A DNA stretch of 64,000 nucleotides from Pullichristensenella sp963930055 (GTDB lineage Bacteria > Bacillota > Clostridia > Christensenellales > Aristaeellaceae), in assembly GCA_963930055.1 (NCBI GenBank), contig CAWVKS010000004.1, positions 1 to 64,000 of the forward strand, given 5' to 3'. The translations under genes and the position numbers were made by a program. Below the pieces are notes generated by a model, which was not told the origin of the DNA, did not search any database, and worked only from the letters and a program-made list of their open reading frames with translations. Positions 1-8,113 of this stretch are shown here, one piece after another (position 1 is the stretch's first letter; every line of letters starts with the position of its first letter).

Positions 1-8
1 AACTTCAT
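1..8 (-). CDS. Start of a further phage gene, cut by the window edge
   Basis: An ATG on the minus strand (positions 8-6) overlaps the TGA stop of the VRR-NUC gene in an ATGA junction. It is preceded by a strong ribosome binding site (GGAGGTGAT, about 13-21) at good spacing. Only the first codons (Met-Lys) lie inside the window, so the product cannot be read. In many Firmicute phages the gene after this small nuclease is a SNF2-like helicase. That is context only and is not seen here. Confidence 0.45.
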
Positions 9-304
9 TTGGCATCACCTCCGTTCCCGCTGCGTATTTCATCCAGCGCACCTCCGATCTGCTCCACACCGTCTACGACGAATACCCTGAACCCCAGCCG
101 CTCGAGCTGCTCCCTGCGCCGGCGCTGCAAGGGACGCAGCGTCTTCCCCGGCGCTTTCAGCTCCACAAAGGCCATGCGGCCCCGGGGCAGGAGCGTCAGC
201 CGGTCAGGCGCGCCGTCCCAGCCGGGGGAGATAAATTTCAGGCAGAGGCCGCCCTGTGTTTTTACCGCCGATGACAGCCTCCGCTCGATCCGTGATTCCC
301 GCAT
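5..304 (-). CDS. VRR-NUC domain nuclease (phage type)
   Basis: This is a small (99 aa) VRR-NUC family protein, a PD-(D/E)XK-fold nuclease typical of phage replication modules. The visible core is an N-terminal E-x-x-(I/L) helix, then the GAPDR segment, then the FVELKAPG strand that supplies the E-x-K catalytic pair, and a C-terminal VVDGVEQ segment. I chose the ATG at 304 because GAGGAGGTG (309-317) sits just upstream; an earlier in-frame start at 361 has no comparable site. Its stop overlaps the next start (ATGA), and it lies 3' of the primase gene in the same leftward module. The family is thought to process branched or flapped DNA during phage replication or recombination. The exact substrate cannot be told from sequence. 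Confidence 0.85.
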   Translation of the reverse strand: MRESRIERRLSSAVKTQGGLCLKFISPGWDGAPDRLTLLPRGRMAFVELKAPGKTLRPLQRRRREQLERLGFRVFVVDGVEQIGGALDEIRSGNGGDAK

Positions 305-534
305 TTGTACACCTCCTCGATCTCTCAGACCATCCGCGGTCAAGTCATGGAGTGGAGCCAAGTTGGTAAGGGGGGTTTTACCCCTTACCTACTTTGCTCA
401 CTCCTTGACAGCCTCTGCCACCACACACACATATTTCTATATAATGCCTTTGTGTGTGTATGCACGTCCTCAAAGGGCGCCTTCCCTTTGTGTGTGTGAT
501 GACAGTCTTTCAACGATAAAGGGGAAATCATCCA
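305..534. other. Intergenic segment with two hairpins and TG-rich repeats
   Basis: No gene is seen here. A perfect 9-bp stem (365-373 with 381-389, core GTAAGGGG/CCCCTTAC) and a 7-bp stem (471-477 with 484-490, CAAAGGG/CCCTTTG) lie between the primase stop and the nuclease start. Two near copies of CCTTTGTGTGTGT (about 447-459 and 485-497) flank the second stem. Neither hairpin is followed by a clear T-run on the minus strand, so they look more like RNA-processing or attenuating structures than strong terminators. Confidence 0.5.
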
Positions 535-2541
535 TTATGTATGTGTACCTTTCTGCGTATTTGGGGAAATGGTATCGCTCAGAAGCGCGCGTTCCTGCAC
601 CACGCCGTTGGCCACGACATAGTCCTGAGAAAACTCCCGCACATACCTGCGCATGGTCTCGTAGGACACCTCGGCAAGCTCGGCAAGTTTCCGCACCGTC
701 ACCGGCTCCCCCTTCGGCGCGGCCCTGAAAGCGTCGTCGAGCCGCTGGCGGCGGATCTCCGGCGTCGTGCGCCTCGAACTCAGCGCCAGGTTGGACAGCG
801 GGCTGCCGTCGGCCATGTACCCGCTCAGCTCGCCCTTCGTGTCCAGCGTGTGCAGCGGGTAGTCGAAGAAAAAGCTGATGGGGCGGATGGGCGGGAATTC
901 CCGCAGCGACGCCTCCATACGCCACGCCGTGCGTGGGGAATCGAAGTCCTCCTCGATGATCACCGTCTCGCCGCCGTCCCCGTCCACCTCCGTCTGCCGG
1001 ACCAATGGCCGCTTCAGTTCGATGATGTCGAGGATCGCGTCCGGGTCGCGCGAGAACACCCCGCTGCCCGAGGCCCGGTCCATGGCCTTCTTCCACCCCT
1101 GCGTGCCCTTCGAGTGATGATGGCAGTAGATCGCCGACGCGCCCATCTCCGTGCAGATCTTGTCAAAGAGGTTGCAGAATGCGCCCATGTCGCTGGCATT
1201 GTTCTCATCGCCCGTGATCACCTTATAGATCGGGTCGATGATCACCGCCGAGAACGCCTCGCCCTTCATCCGCCGGATGAGCAGCGGCGCGAGCCTGTCC
1301 AGCGGCAGCGCGTGCCCGCGCAGGTTCCAGATGACGATGTTTTCGTCGTGCCGGCCTTCAATGCCCATCGCCCTGTAGATGGCGAGGAAACGCCCGATGC
1401 AGCTCGCCGGGTCGATCTCGAGGTTCATGTACAGCACCTTCCCCTGCCGGCAGGGGAAACCCAGCCACGGCCTGCCCTCGGCGATGGAGATCGCCAGCTC
1501 GATGAGCAGGAAACTCTTGGCCGCCTTGCTCGGCCCGGCGATCAGCGCCTTGTGCCCGCGCCGCAGCACGCCGGCGATCAGCTCCGGCGGCTTTTCGGGC
1601 GGCTCCTTCACGTCGCTCAGCGTGACCGGCTCCGGCAAAAGCGCCAGTTCCTCGGCGTACTCCAGCCACTCGCCCCACGAACGCCTGCCGATGTTCGTCG
1701 CCAGCAGCGTCTGCATTGCGCCGCCCCGCACCGCGCCCGGCATCCGGCTCAGCCGCGAGGGATTCTTGTTGGCGTTGTCCACCGGGAAGCCGCGCGCCTC
1801 CAGGAAGCGGAACAGGTAGTTGACGCGCTTCCGGTACTCCTGTTCGCCGGGCGCGTCGATGTGTACCACGGCATGGACGCTCTTGCCGGCGGAGTCTACG
1901 AGGCAGGCGATGGGCAGCTCGTACTTTCGGTAAAAGCGCTCCTGTTCCTCCTTGGGCAGCGTGTCGGACTCGATGAGTACATAGCGGAAGGCGACGACGT
2001 TTTTGTCCGCCTGCCCCTTGCCGTCCAGGGGGTTCATCCGTATCCACGCGCCGCACTCCGGGCGGTAGGGGCCGATGACCTCCTCGATGCTGCCGCACTG
2101 TTCCAGGCGTTCGATGAAATCCGCCGCCTTCAGGGAGAGGTTGGTGTTGACGGGCTTGTACCGGCCGTGGCTGTCCGCCTTCACCTGTGTGGCAAAGCCC
2201 ACGGTCTCCTCCGGCTGATAGAGCGTTTCGATATAGCGAGCGAGCATCCCGGCGGGCGTGGCATCCGTATCATCCGCAAAATCCGCGGCGGCGGAAAACC
2301 AGCCGTGCCTGCGGGCCAAAGCGAGTATGCTGCGCACGGTGACAGGGCGGGGCGCGCCCCGGAAGCCAGCCCAGCGGCGTTCGCAGTCGCCGGGGACGTA
2401 GCGGGGATCGTCCCGCGACCAATCGTCCCACACCTCGCACGCATAGCCCGCGTCCTTCAGCGCCATGCCGGTCTCCAGCCACTCGGCGTAACTGCACTCC
2501 CGGACGGGGACACAGCCCAGGGCCGAAAGCACCTCATCCAT
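535..2541 (-). CDS. Phage primase-helicase: PriCT-2 domain plus RepA-like ATPase
   Basis: A 668-aa replication protein. The N-terminus (about residues 1-80) matches the PriCT-2 primase-associated domain (WDDWSRDD, then a long LARRHGWF helix). The middle (about 160-300) looks like a primase/polymerase region. The C-terminal half is a RecA-fold RepA-type ATPase: Walker A GPSKAAKS, Walker B AVIIDPIYK, and the YCHHHSKG segment characteristic of RepA/AAA_25 helicases. The tail has a small HTH-like segment (VRKLAELAEVSYETMRRYV). I chose the ATG at 2541, preceded by GGAGGAGGT; an upstream open extension is low complexity. It overlaps the preceding gene by 8 bp. The likely role is phage origin unwinding and primer synthesis, upstream of the nuclease and downstream of the polymerase in the operon. 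Confidence 0.85.
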   Translation of the reverse strand: MDEVLSALGCVPVRECSYAEWLETGMALKDAGYACEVWDDWSRDDPRYVPGDCERRWAGFRGAPRPVTVRSILALARRHGWFSAAADFADDTDATPAGMLARYIETLYQPEETVGFATQVKADSHGRYKPVNTNLSLKAADFIERLEQCGSIEEVIGPYRPECGAWIRMNPLDGKGQADKNVVAFRYVLIESDTLPKEEQERFYRKYELPIACLVDSAGKSVHAVVHIDAPGEQEYRKRVNYLFRFLEARGFPVDNANKNPSRLSRMPGAVRGGAMQTLLATNIGRRSWGEWLEYAEELALLPEPVTLSDVKEPPEKPPELIAGVLRRGHKALIAGPSKAAKSFLLIELAISIAEGRPWLGFPCRQGKVLYMNLEIDPASCIGRFLAIYRAMGIEGRHDENIVIWNLRGHALPLDRLAPLLIRRMKGEAFSAVIIDPIYKVITGDENNASDMGAFCNLFDKICTEMGASAIYCHHHSKGTQGWKKAMDRASGSGVFSRDPDAILDIIELKRPLVRQTEVDGDGGETVIIEEDFDSPRTAWRMEASLREFPPIRPISFFFDYPLHTLDTKGELSGYMADGSPLSNLALSSRRTTPEIRRQRLDDAFRAAPKGEPVTVRKLAELAEVSYETMRRYVREFSQDYVVANGVVQERALLSDTISPNTQKGTHT

Positions 2542-2992
2542 GGCGGACCTCCTCCATTTCCTCGGTAAAGTAGCGGATGGGCATCCCGCGCGTCTCGGCC
2601 TTGTAGATCTCCGCCGCCATGCCGCTGCTGATGCGCCGGCCGAACACCCACACCTCGGAACACTTCGTGAGCAGCACCGTGGCCATGTAGAGGCCGAGGT
2701 CGCGCTGCTTTGCGTCATTGTCGTCCATGAATTGTGGGAAGAACAGGTGTGAGGCGATGGGGATGCAGTCCTTCTGCACCGCGAAGCGGCAGTAGCGCCG
2801 GGTGTTCAGGACATTGGCCTTGACGTCGCCCGCGTAGGGCGAGCAGATGTAGACGATGGGGCGGTAGCGGGCGAGCCGGTCGCGGCGCTGTTTTTCCTTC
2901 TCTGCTTCCTTCGCCGGGTCGGGGATGTTTTGAAACGCCAGATACGGCGTAGGGTCATGATAGCCCTCGTGGTTGAATCTGCTGATCTTCAT
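2534..2992 (-). CDS. DUF4406-like phage protein (nucleoside deoxyribosyltransferase fold)
   Basis: A 152-aa protein of the DUF4406 / nucleoside 2-deoxyribosyltransferase-like superfamily. The key segments are RPIVYICSPYAGD near residue 50, CIPIASHLFFPQF near 80, and CSEVWVFGRRISSGMAAEI near 115, which together form the Rossmann-like core of that fold. The ATG at 2992 is preceded by GAGGAG (about 3001-3006). An upstream TTG at 3007 is in frame but overlaps this site. The gene lies between the DNA polymerase and the primase-helicase and overlaps the latter by 8 bp, so it is co-translated with the replication module. Members are common in phages and may hydrolyse or modify nucleotides, but no activity can be assigned from this sequence. 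Confidence 0.75.
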   Translation of the reverse strand: MKISRFNHEGYHDPTPYLAFQNIPDPAKEAEKEKQRRDRLARYRPIVYICSPYAGDVKANVLNTRRYCRFAVQKDCIPIASHLFFPQFMDDNDAKQRDLGLYMATVLLTKCSEVWVFGRRISSGMAAEIYKAETRGMPIRYFTEEMEEVRHG

Positions 2993-3003
2993 GGGTTTTC
3001 TCC

Positions 3004-4941
3004 TCAATCCTTTTTGTAGAATTCACATTCATAGCCGTCCGCGCGCAGGGGCAGCCCGTCCGCCCACGCCGGGGCTTCGGCCATGAGCGCGCACACTTCT
3101 TCAACGCCCGAATGGCCGATGGGCACTTCCAGCACGGCTTCGTCGTGGACGTGCATGACGATCTCGAAGCCGGCGTCGCGCAGGCGCAGCATGGCTTCGG
3201 CCAGCAGGTCGCGGGCGGTCGCCTGCACGATATTCTCCGTGAGTTTGCCGCCGAACGTCTCGATGCGCGTCCACTTTTTGCTCTCCCCGACGCCCTCGTA
3301 GGTCAGGCCGTCGCCGCCGAAGCGGTTTGTCTGGATGCGGGGCTTGACGTAGCAGAGCTTCCTGCCCGAGGGCAGGGTGATAAACAGCATCCCGGAGCGG
3401 CAGTGGAAAGTGAGCCGGCCCAGGCGCACGCGGGCCTTTTCCCTTACAGCGGTCATGGCGGCGTTCTCCACCTGTGCCCAGAGGCGGATGATGTGCGGGT
3501 TGGCCTCGCGCCACTGGCGTACCAGCGGCGGCAGTTCCTCTTCCGCGAGCCCCATGTCCAGCGCGCCCATGGCCGTCAGCGCGCCGACCGCGCCGCCGTA
3601 GCCGAGGGCGAGTTCGGCGATCTTCCCCTTTTGCCGCAGGTGGCTGTTCTGGCCGTGCTTCTCGACGGGCACATGGAACATCTTCGAAGCGCTGGCACAG
3701 TAGATGTCCCCGCCCTGCCGGAACACCTGCAGCCGCCACTGCTCGCCCGCGAGCCAGGCGATGACGCGCGCTTCGATGGCGCTGAAGTCCGCGACGATGA
3801 AGCGGCAGCCCGGGCGGGGAACGAAGGCCGTGCGGATCAGTTCCGATAGCACGTTGGGCGTGGACTCGTACAGCGCCTCGATATCCGCATAACGCCCGGC
3901 CTTCACCAGATCGCGGGCGAGGGCCAGATCAGGGATGTGATTTTGAGGTAGATTTTGTATCTGGACGAGCCTGCCGGCCCAGCGCCCGGTGCGGTTGGCT
4001 CCGTAGAATTGCAGCAGCCCGTGGACGCGCCCGTCCGCGCACACCGAGCGGCGGATGGCCTCGTATTTCTTCACGCTCGTTTTCGCCATGAGCAGGCGCA
4101 GTCTCAGCACCTCCAGCACATCGCCCTCCGCGCCGGGAAGGAGCGCGCGTACCGCCTTTTTGTCGAGCGTATCGACCTCCGTGCCCTGTCCCTCCAGCCA
4201 TTCCTTGAGCTGCGCGGGGCTGTTGGGGTTGGCAAGCCCGGTCAGTTCGTAGGCGCGCTTCGTGGTCTTTTCCCGGTACTGCCCGTCGCACTCGATGGCG
4301 CGCGCCACCAGCACAGGATCGACCATGATGCCCCGGTCGTTGATCTCCTGATCCAAGCGGTACAGTTCCTGTTCCTTCGCGGGGATGGGATAGCCCTGCA
4401 GCTTTGCCCGTATCTCCCGCTCAGCCTCCACGTCGCGCACGCAGTATTCCTTGAACCGCCGCCACTTCTCCGGGGCGTGTTCCGGCAGGTTGCGCGTGCG
4501 CTGGCCGTTGGCCTTGGTGGGCTTGCAGGGCAACGAGAAGTAGCGCACGAGGTCGCCGCCCTCTTTGAGCTTTTTGCGCTCGATGCCCAGCACCTCGCCC
4601 ACGCCCTCCAGCGACAGCGGCAGCGCCAGCATCGCCGACTGCACGGCGGTACACTGCCATTGTGCCGCGTCCAGAAATTTCCCGAGATAGCGACCGATGC
4701 AGGTACGCTCGAACGCCGCGTTGAAGGCCGTCTTGGTGATGGCCGGGTCGGTGAGCGCATCCAATACGCGGGGCGGGAGCCGTTCGCCGCCCTTGAGGTC
4801 TACGACCTGTGTTTCCTCATCATCGAAGGCATAGGCGAAGAGGAGGATCTCAAAGCTGGGATGTTCCGCGTAGGCGTATACCCCGCATTTGGGCAGGTCG
4901 ACTTCGCTGTATGTCTCAATGTCGATGCCGAGGATGGGCAT
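3004..4941 (-). CDS. Phage DNA polymerase, family A with 3'-5' exonuclease
   Basis: A 645-aa DNA polymerase I-type replicase of phage. The N-terminal DEDD exonuclease begins with GIDIETYS (residues 5-12, catalytic D7 and E9). Polymerase motif A is DFSAIEARVIAW, motif B is RQKGKIAELALGYGG and motif C is MHVHDEAVLEV, so both the metal-binding aspartates and the HDE triad are present. There is no 5'-3' exonuclease domain, as in phage replicases. I took the ATG at 4941; a GTG at 4950 lies inside the AAGGAGGTG ribosome binding site. It is the core of the leftward replication module, just downstream of the DUF2815 gene and just upstream of the DUF4406-like gene. It should replicate the element DNA. 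Confidence 0.93.
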   Translation of the reverse strand: MPILGIDIETYSEVDLPKCGVYAYAEHPSFEILLFAYAFDDEETQVVDLKGGERLPPRVLDALTDPAITKTAFNAAFERTCIGRYLGKFLDAAQWQCTAVQSAMLALPLSLEGVGEVLGIERKKLKEGGDLVRYFSLPCKPTKANGQRTRNLPEHAPEKWRRFKEYCVRDVEAEREIRAKLQGYPIPAKEQELYRLDQEINDRGIMVDPVLVARAIECDGQYREKTTKRAYELTGLANPNSPAQLKEWLEGQGTEVDTLDKKAVRALLPGAEGDVLEVLRLRLLMAKTSVKKYEAIRRSVCADGRVHGLLQFYGANRTGRWAGRLVQIQNLPQNHIPDLALARDLVKAGRYADIEALYESTPNVLSELIRTAFVPRPGCRFIVADFSAIEARVIAWLAGEQWRLQVFRQGGDIYCASASKMFHVPVEKHGQNSHLRQKGKIAELALGYGGAVGALTAMGALDMGLAEEELPPLVRQWREANPHIIRLWAQVENAAMTAVREKARVRLGRLTFHCRSGMLFITLPSGRKLCYVKPRIQTNRFGGDGLTYEGVGESKKWTRIETFGGKLTENIVQATARDLLAEAMLRLRDAGFEIVMHVHDEAVLEVPIGHSGVEEVCALMAEAPAWADGLPLRADGYECEFYKKD

Positions 4942-5025
4942 TGGAGCCACCTCCTTGCTGATGTTTTTTCTGGCGTTGGTGTTTTTGATCGGGGCGGCAG
5001 CGTTTCACCGCCGCCCCTTGGCCGG

Positions 5026-5562
5026 TCAGGAGAGGAAGTCGTCATCGTCGTAAGTCTCAAATTCCTCCGCGGCGTTGGCCTTGCCGCCCAGCGGCTCGCC
5101 GTCGCGGAGTTTCTGGATGTTGCCCAGCCCCGCCGCGATGCCGCGGTTGCCGTTGGTGTTGAAGCCGTAGAACGTCACCGAGATCTGCCCGTAGCAGCCG
5201 GAGTACACTTCGCTCTGGTCGAGGATGGGCTGCACCTTCCTGTCCACCACTTGCGGGGCCTGACGGCTGTTGGCGTTGAGGAACCAGCTGTCCGCGTAGG
5301 CTTCGTCGTCCGGGCGCTCGATGTCGCCGTCGCGCAGGGGCAGCTTCAGGTTCGGGGGGATCTTGCCACCCCATTTGGAGAGGGATTCCTTCTTGGCATT
5401 CTCTATGGCCGCCCGGATCTTCTCCACGGCCCGGGTGTCGCTCTTGGGGATGATGGCCGAGACGCTATAGCGGGGATCGCCGCCGTTGACAGAGTCTGGC
5501 TCCCAGCAGTGCAGGTAGGAAAAGCGGCAGGGGATGATGACTTTGTTGGGATTCATACTCAT
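5026..5562 (-). CDS. DUF2815 family phage protein (likely ssDNA-binding)
   Basis: A 178-aa DUF2815 protein, a family restricted to Firmicute phages and prophages. Recognisable parts are the N-terminal VIIPCRFSYLHCWEP strand, the YSVSAIIPKSD segment near residue 35, the GCYGQISVTFYGFN strand near 125, the GNRGIAAGLGNIQKLRDGEPLGG block, and an acidic C-terminus (DDDDFLS). The acidic tip and beta-rich composition resemble phage single-stranded DNA-binding proteins, and the position between the DUF2800 nuclease and DNA polymerase fits that, but this role is inference. Start ATG at 5562 with CAGGAGGTT (5569-5577). It is separated by 3 bp from the upstream DUF2800 gene. Confidence 0.85.
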   Translation of the reverse strand: MSMNPNKVIIPCRFSYLHCWEPDSVNGGDPRYSVSAIIPKSDTRAVEKIRAAIENAKKESLSKWGGKIPPNLKLPLRDGDIERPDDEAYADSWFLNANSRQAPQVVDRKVQPILDQSEVYSGCYGQISVTFYGFNTNGNRGIAAGLGNIQKLRDGEPLGGKANAAEEFETYDDDDFLS

Positions 5563-5565
5563 GGT

Positions 5566-6696
5566 TCAAACCTCCTGAAAATCGTCTTTTGCGGTGTCAA
5601 AGGAAACGGCTTCGCGCCGGTCGGAGTCGGGGACGAGGGTGAACTTGCCCTGGGGCTTGTAGACGAACTTTCCGAGGATGGCGCTGAAGCGCTCCTTGCC
5701 CATGAGCCGCTCCATCTCGCTCACGCCCAGCAGGGACTTTTTGTAGATGTCCGTGTACCCGGCGGCTGCGGCGGCCCGGGCGACGTCCTCCTCGGACGTG
5801 TATCTCCGGGCGCTTCGCCCTTCGACCACCTTGTAGCCCGGCCAGCGCTTGCCGTGGGCGATGGCCTGATCCTGCGCGTAGGCGTACACGTCCGCCGCCC
5901 ATTTCGACAACTCGTCAGCGCGGGCAATGACCCCGGCAACTTCCTCGTCGGTGAGCAGCGCGGGCTGCCGGAGCTCCAGCTTCGCCATCTCGAGGAAATG
6001 CTCGGCTCTCGCCCGGCACTGGTTGCGCGCTTTGCAGAAGCGGCACCACGTCCCGGCGGCGAACTCGCCCGCGCCGATCAGCGCCTTTGCCCCCGTGGGC
6101 CGCAATATTTCCTCGCCCCACTTCTTCAAGTAGTCCGGGGAGACGTCCCACGTGGAAGAATTGTTCAGGCGCGGCTGGAAGATGGTCAGGCGCACAGTCT
6201 CGATGTCGTAGAGCGCTTCGGCCATGTGCAGGACGCCGAGGCCGTAGATCATGAGCTGCGGGTTTTCCTCGGCGTGTACCTCGACGCCCTTGCCCAGCTT
6301 CAGGTCGATGATGTGTACGATCTTGTCCGTGATGATGACCATGTCGGCGGTGCCGAAGCAGCCCTCCACATACGCGGAAACATCTACGCGCTGCTCTACC
6401 AGCAGGATGGGCGAGGCGCAGCAGCGGCGCGAGTCCTCGATCTCGCCGGTAACGAAGGAAACGTACTCATCCACCGCCGCCAGCAATTCATCCGTATAGA
6501 ACTCGGAAGTTGGGCGAATGGTCTGCTGGCCGAGGTACTTGCGGATGTGGTGCTCCGCCAACGCATGACCGGCGGTGCCCTCGGCGGCATAGACGCTCTC
6601 GCCTTCCTCGAACTGTTCTTCCAGCAGCAGCGAGGGCGGGCAGTGGATACGGCGGTTGGCCGCCGAGGGGGAGAATCTTGCGTGGATCTCTGGCAT
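5566..6696 (-). CDS. DUF2800 family phage nuclease (RecB/Cas4-like)
   Basis: A 376-aa DUF2800 protein, a PD-(D/E)XK family of phage recombination modules. Seen in the sequence are the N-terminal FSPSAANRRIHCPPS block, AEGTAGHALAEHHI (helix with conserved E and H), DMVIITDKIVHIIDLKLGKG (the D-x(n)-D-x-K catalytic strand, near residue 140) and a CRFCKARNQCRARAE cysteine cluster near 220 that could carry an iron-sulfur cluster as in Cas4/AddB. Start ATG at 6696 shares its A with the TAA stop of the upstream gene (TAATG), with GGAGGAGG about 13 nt upstream. It likely acts with the DUF2815 protein in phage recombination or replication. Confidence 0.85.
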   Translation of the reverse strand: MPEIHARFSPSAANRRIHCPPSLLLEEQFEEGESVYAAEGTAGHALAEHHIRKYLGQQTIRPTSEFYTDELLAAVDEYVSFVTGEIEDSRRCCASPILLVEQRVDVSAYVEGCFGTADMVIITDKIVHIIDLKLGKGVEVHAEENPQLMIYGLGVLHMAEALYDIETVRLTIFQPRLNNSSTWDVSPDYLKKWGEEILRPTGAKALIGAGEFAAGTWCRFCKARNQCRARAEHFLEMAKLELRQPALLTDEEVAGVIARADELSKWAADVYAYAQDQAIAHGKRWPGYKVVEGRSARRYTSEEDVARAAAAAGYTDIYKKSLLGVSEMERLMGKERFSAILGKFVYKPQGKFTLVPDSDRREAVSFDTAKDDFQEV

Positions 6697-6986
6697 TACA
6701 GCGATCTTGCCTCCTCCATGAGGGCGGGATAGTCTTCCGGTTTTACGCCGGAGAGCTTCCCCGCGTCGTACTTGTTGAGTAGCGCCTTGACCTCTTTGGT
6801 CTTGCCCTCGCCGCTCTTCTCCGCCAGCAGCGCGCGCACCTGGTCGATGGTCGGCAGGGGCTGCGGGGCGGGCTGCTCTGTTTCCGTGCTGAATGAGGTC
6901 CTCAACGCGTCAGAAACACTGATAATGGCTTCGCCGCATTTGCGCAGCTCGGCAATGGCGGCATCCAGGTCGGCCATCCTGCTCAT
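6696..6986 (-). CDS. Small phage protein (Rrp5-like annotation family), function unknown
   Basis: A 96-aa protein found upstream of DUF2800 genes in Firmicute phages, where it is often loosely named after eukaryotic Rrp5; no such role is implied. The sequence shows an N-terminal helix (ADLDAAIAELRKCGEAI), a proline-rich linker (TEQPAPQPLPT) and a C-terminal helical region (VRALLAEKSGEGKTKEVKALLNKY). That last part resembles the KEVKALL..Y segment seen in phage host-interaction or recombination helper proteins. Start ATG at 6986 is preceded by AAGGGGGT. It overlaps the preceding small gene by 77 bp and the next gene by 1 bp. Probable partner of the DUF2800 nuclease, inferred from conserved adjacency. 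Confidence 0.6.
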   Translation of the reverse strand: MSRMADLDAAIAELRKCGEAIISVSDALRTSFSTETEQPAPQPLPTIDQVRALLAEKSGEGKTKEVKALLNKYDAGKLSGVKPEDYPALMEEARSL

Positions 6987-7125
6987 AGGCTTTACCCCCT
7001 TCACAGTCATCCTCTTTGTCCAGATCTGCCAGTTTGTCTGCCAGGCGTCGTGCCACATCAGCGATCTCCATGAGGATGGCGATCACTTCCGCGTTGCGCT
7101 GGCAGGCGGCTCGTGCTTGCTCCAT
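6910..7125 (-). CDS. Short hypothetical phage protein (71 aa)
   Basis: A 71-aa reading frame with a strong ribosome binding site (GAAGGAGGGT, 7131-7140) six bases before its ATG. The first half is a helix rich in Ala, Ile and Leu (residues 10-35, AEVIAILMEIADVARRLADKL). The second half is basic and Cys-containing and overlaps the start of the next gene by 77 bp in another frame, so this half is probably dispensable or incidental. I recognise no family. The good start signal and position at the head of the leftward operon support expression. An alternative is that the overlap region reflects a frameshift merging two ancestral short genes. Confidence 0.5.
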   Translation of the reverse strand: MEQARAACQRNAEVIAILMEIADVARRLADKLADLDKEDDCEGGKAYEQDGRPGCRHCRAAQMRRSHYQCF

Positions 7126-7226
7126 TTGCTACCCTCCTTCCTGTGCGACCAGTTGCGCCTGCATTTTCTTTGGAAAGAAGCGCTGCTATTTGAACGAAAG
7201 CGGATGTGATTCCCACTAAGATCGCG

Positions 7227-7715
7227 TCAGTTCAGCAGATCTTCCAACTCCTTCCGATGGGCGCGGATAAAGGCGTCCATTTTTTGGATCCGGCTGTTGA
7301 GGGTCGATTGCGCCTTGACGCCCAGCGCCCGGGCGATCTCGCGCTCGGTGTATTTGTGCGCCCGCATTTGGAACACTCGTGCGCCGTCCGGGATGAGGTC
7401 GTCCAACGCGCGATACAATTTTTCCAGCAGCAGCTTGCCGGCGACAATTTCCTCTATCCCGGGACTGGACGGCTCTGGCGGCTCCATGGCAAAATCATCG
7501 CCGAAGGCTTTGGCGAAGGACAACATGCGAAAACCCTCTTGTTGCCAGGGACACATGCCGCAATCCCCGGAGCAGCGCCTGTAGTTAGGCTGGCCGCACC
7601 TGCCGTCCCGTCGGGCGCGATAGCGTTCGTTTTCTTTCCAGCGGGCGGCTGCCAGATAGACATCTTCGGTGACGGGGATCTGTTTGTGGCCGGCTTTGAG
7701 ATAACGCTGTTTCAC
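7227..7715 (-). CDS. Sigma-70 region-4-like phage transcriptional regulator
   Basis: A 162-aa protein whose C-terminal 70 residues form a sigma-factor-like helix-turn-helix: LLLEKLYRALDDLIPDGARVF, then KYTEREIARALGVKAQSTLNSRIQKM as the recognition unit. The N-terminal part has a Cys-rich patch (CGQPNYRRCSGDCGMCPW, residues about 40-58) that could bind a metal. Such proteins (RinA/ArpU/sigma-70-like group) usually switch on late or replication operons in Firmicute phages. The start is GTG at 7715, preceded by GGAGAAAGG. It is the first gene of the leftward replication module and a likely regulator of it. No sigma region 2 is present, so it is not a complete sigma factor. Confidence 0.7.
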   Translation of the reverse strand: MKQRYLKAGHKQIPVTEDVYLAAARWKENERYRARRDGRCGQPNYRRCSGDCGMCPWQQEGFRMLSFAKAFGDDFAMEPPEPSSPGIEEIVAGKLLLEKLYRALDDLIPDGARVFQMRAHKYTEREIARALGVKAQSTLNSRIQKMDAFIRAHRKELEDLLN

Positions 7716-7957
7716 AGGCCTTTCTCCTTTCGGTGACGCCGAACGGAGAAAGATCAGGCTGAATGGCGCAGCAAAATGGCTGGCAGACGATGCGACGATC
7801 TCCGTTCGCGTTGTCTGCAGCGGCGCTTTTCATCCAGCCGTTGCGTGTGTTGTCACCCCGCTCCCACAGATGAAAAGCATGCCGTGATCAGCGGCTGCGG
7901 GTGGCGGAGCTTGTTTCTGCGCATAAGGATACCTTGGCGCGCGCAAAAACACCATGG

Positions 7958-8060
7958 CATCAAATGACGTGAAAATGGGGCTTTTTACTGGCCGTTGAAC
8001 CGCACGGAAAGAGAAAAAAACCGCAGTGGCAATAAAAAAAGCACGCCATCAAATGACGTG
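7958..8060. repeat. Direct repeat CATCAAATGACGTG in the early intergenic region
   Basis: The 14-mer CATCAAATGACGTG occurs at 7958-7971 and again, identically, at 8047-8060, 89 bp apart. The inner AAATGACGT resembles half of a symmetric operator (TGACGT-type). They lie in the about 400-bp gene-free stretch 7716-8113 between the ImmA-like gene and the sigma-like gene, upstream of the leftward replication module. The rest of that stretch holds no supported gene or tRNA. A regulator binding-site pair or a vestige of an attachment or origin site are the two obvious readings. Confidence 0.5.
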
Positions 8061-8113
8061 CCCATCAAAATATTTTTAGGTGCGCCGTTCAATAGCGCAC
8101 AGTTTGCGGAAGG

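Noticed and set aside
405..445. TTGACA and TATAAT on the plus strand near 405 and 440
   Set aside because: The spacing is 29 bp, and no gene follows on the plus strand; not a functional pair by geometry.
3955..6732. A 925-codon open frame on the plus strand opposite the polymerase and nuclease genes
   Set aside because: High GC in third positions opens long antisense frames; no ribosome binding site, low-complexity composition and no family features, while the minus strand carries clear genes with motifs.
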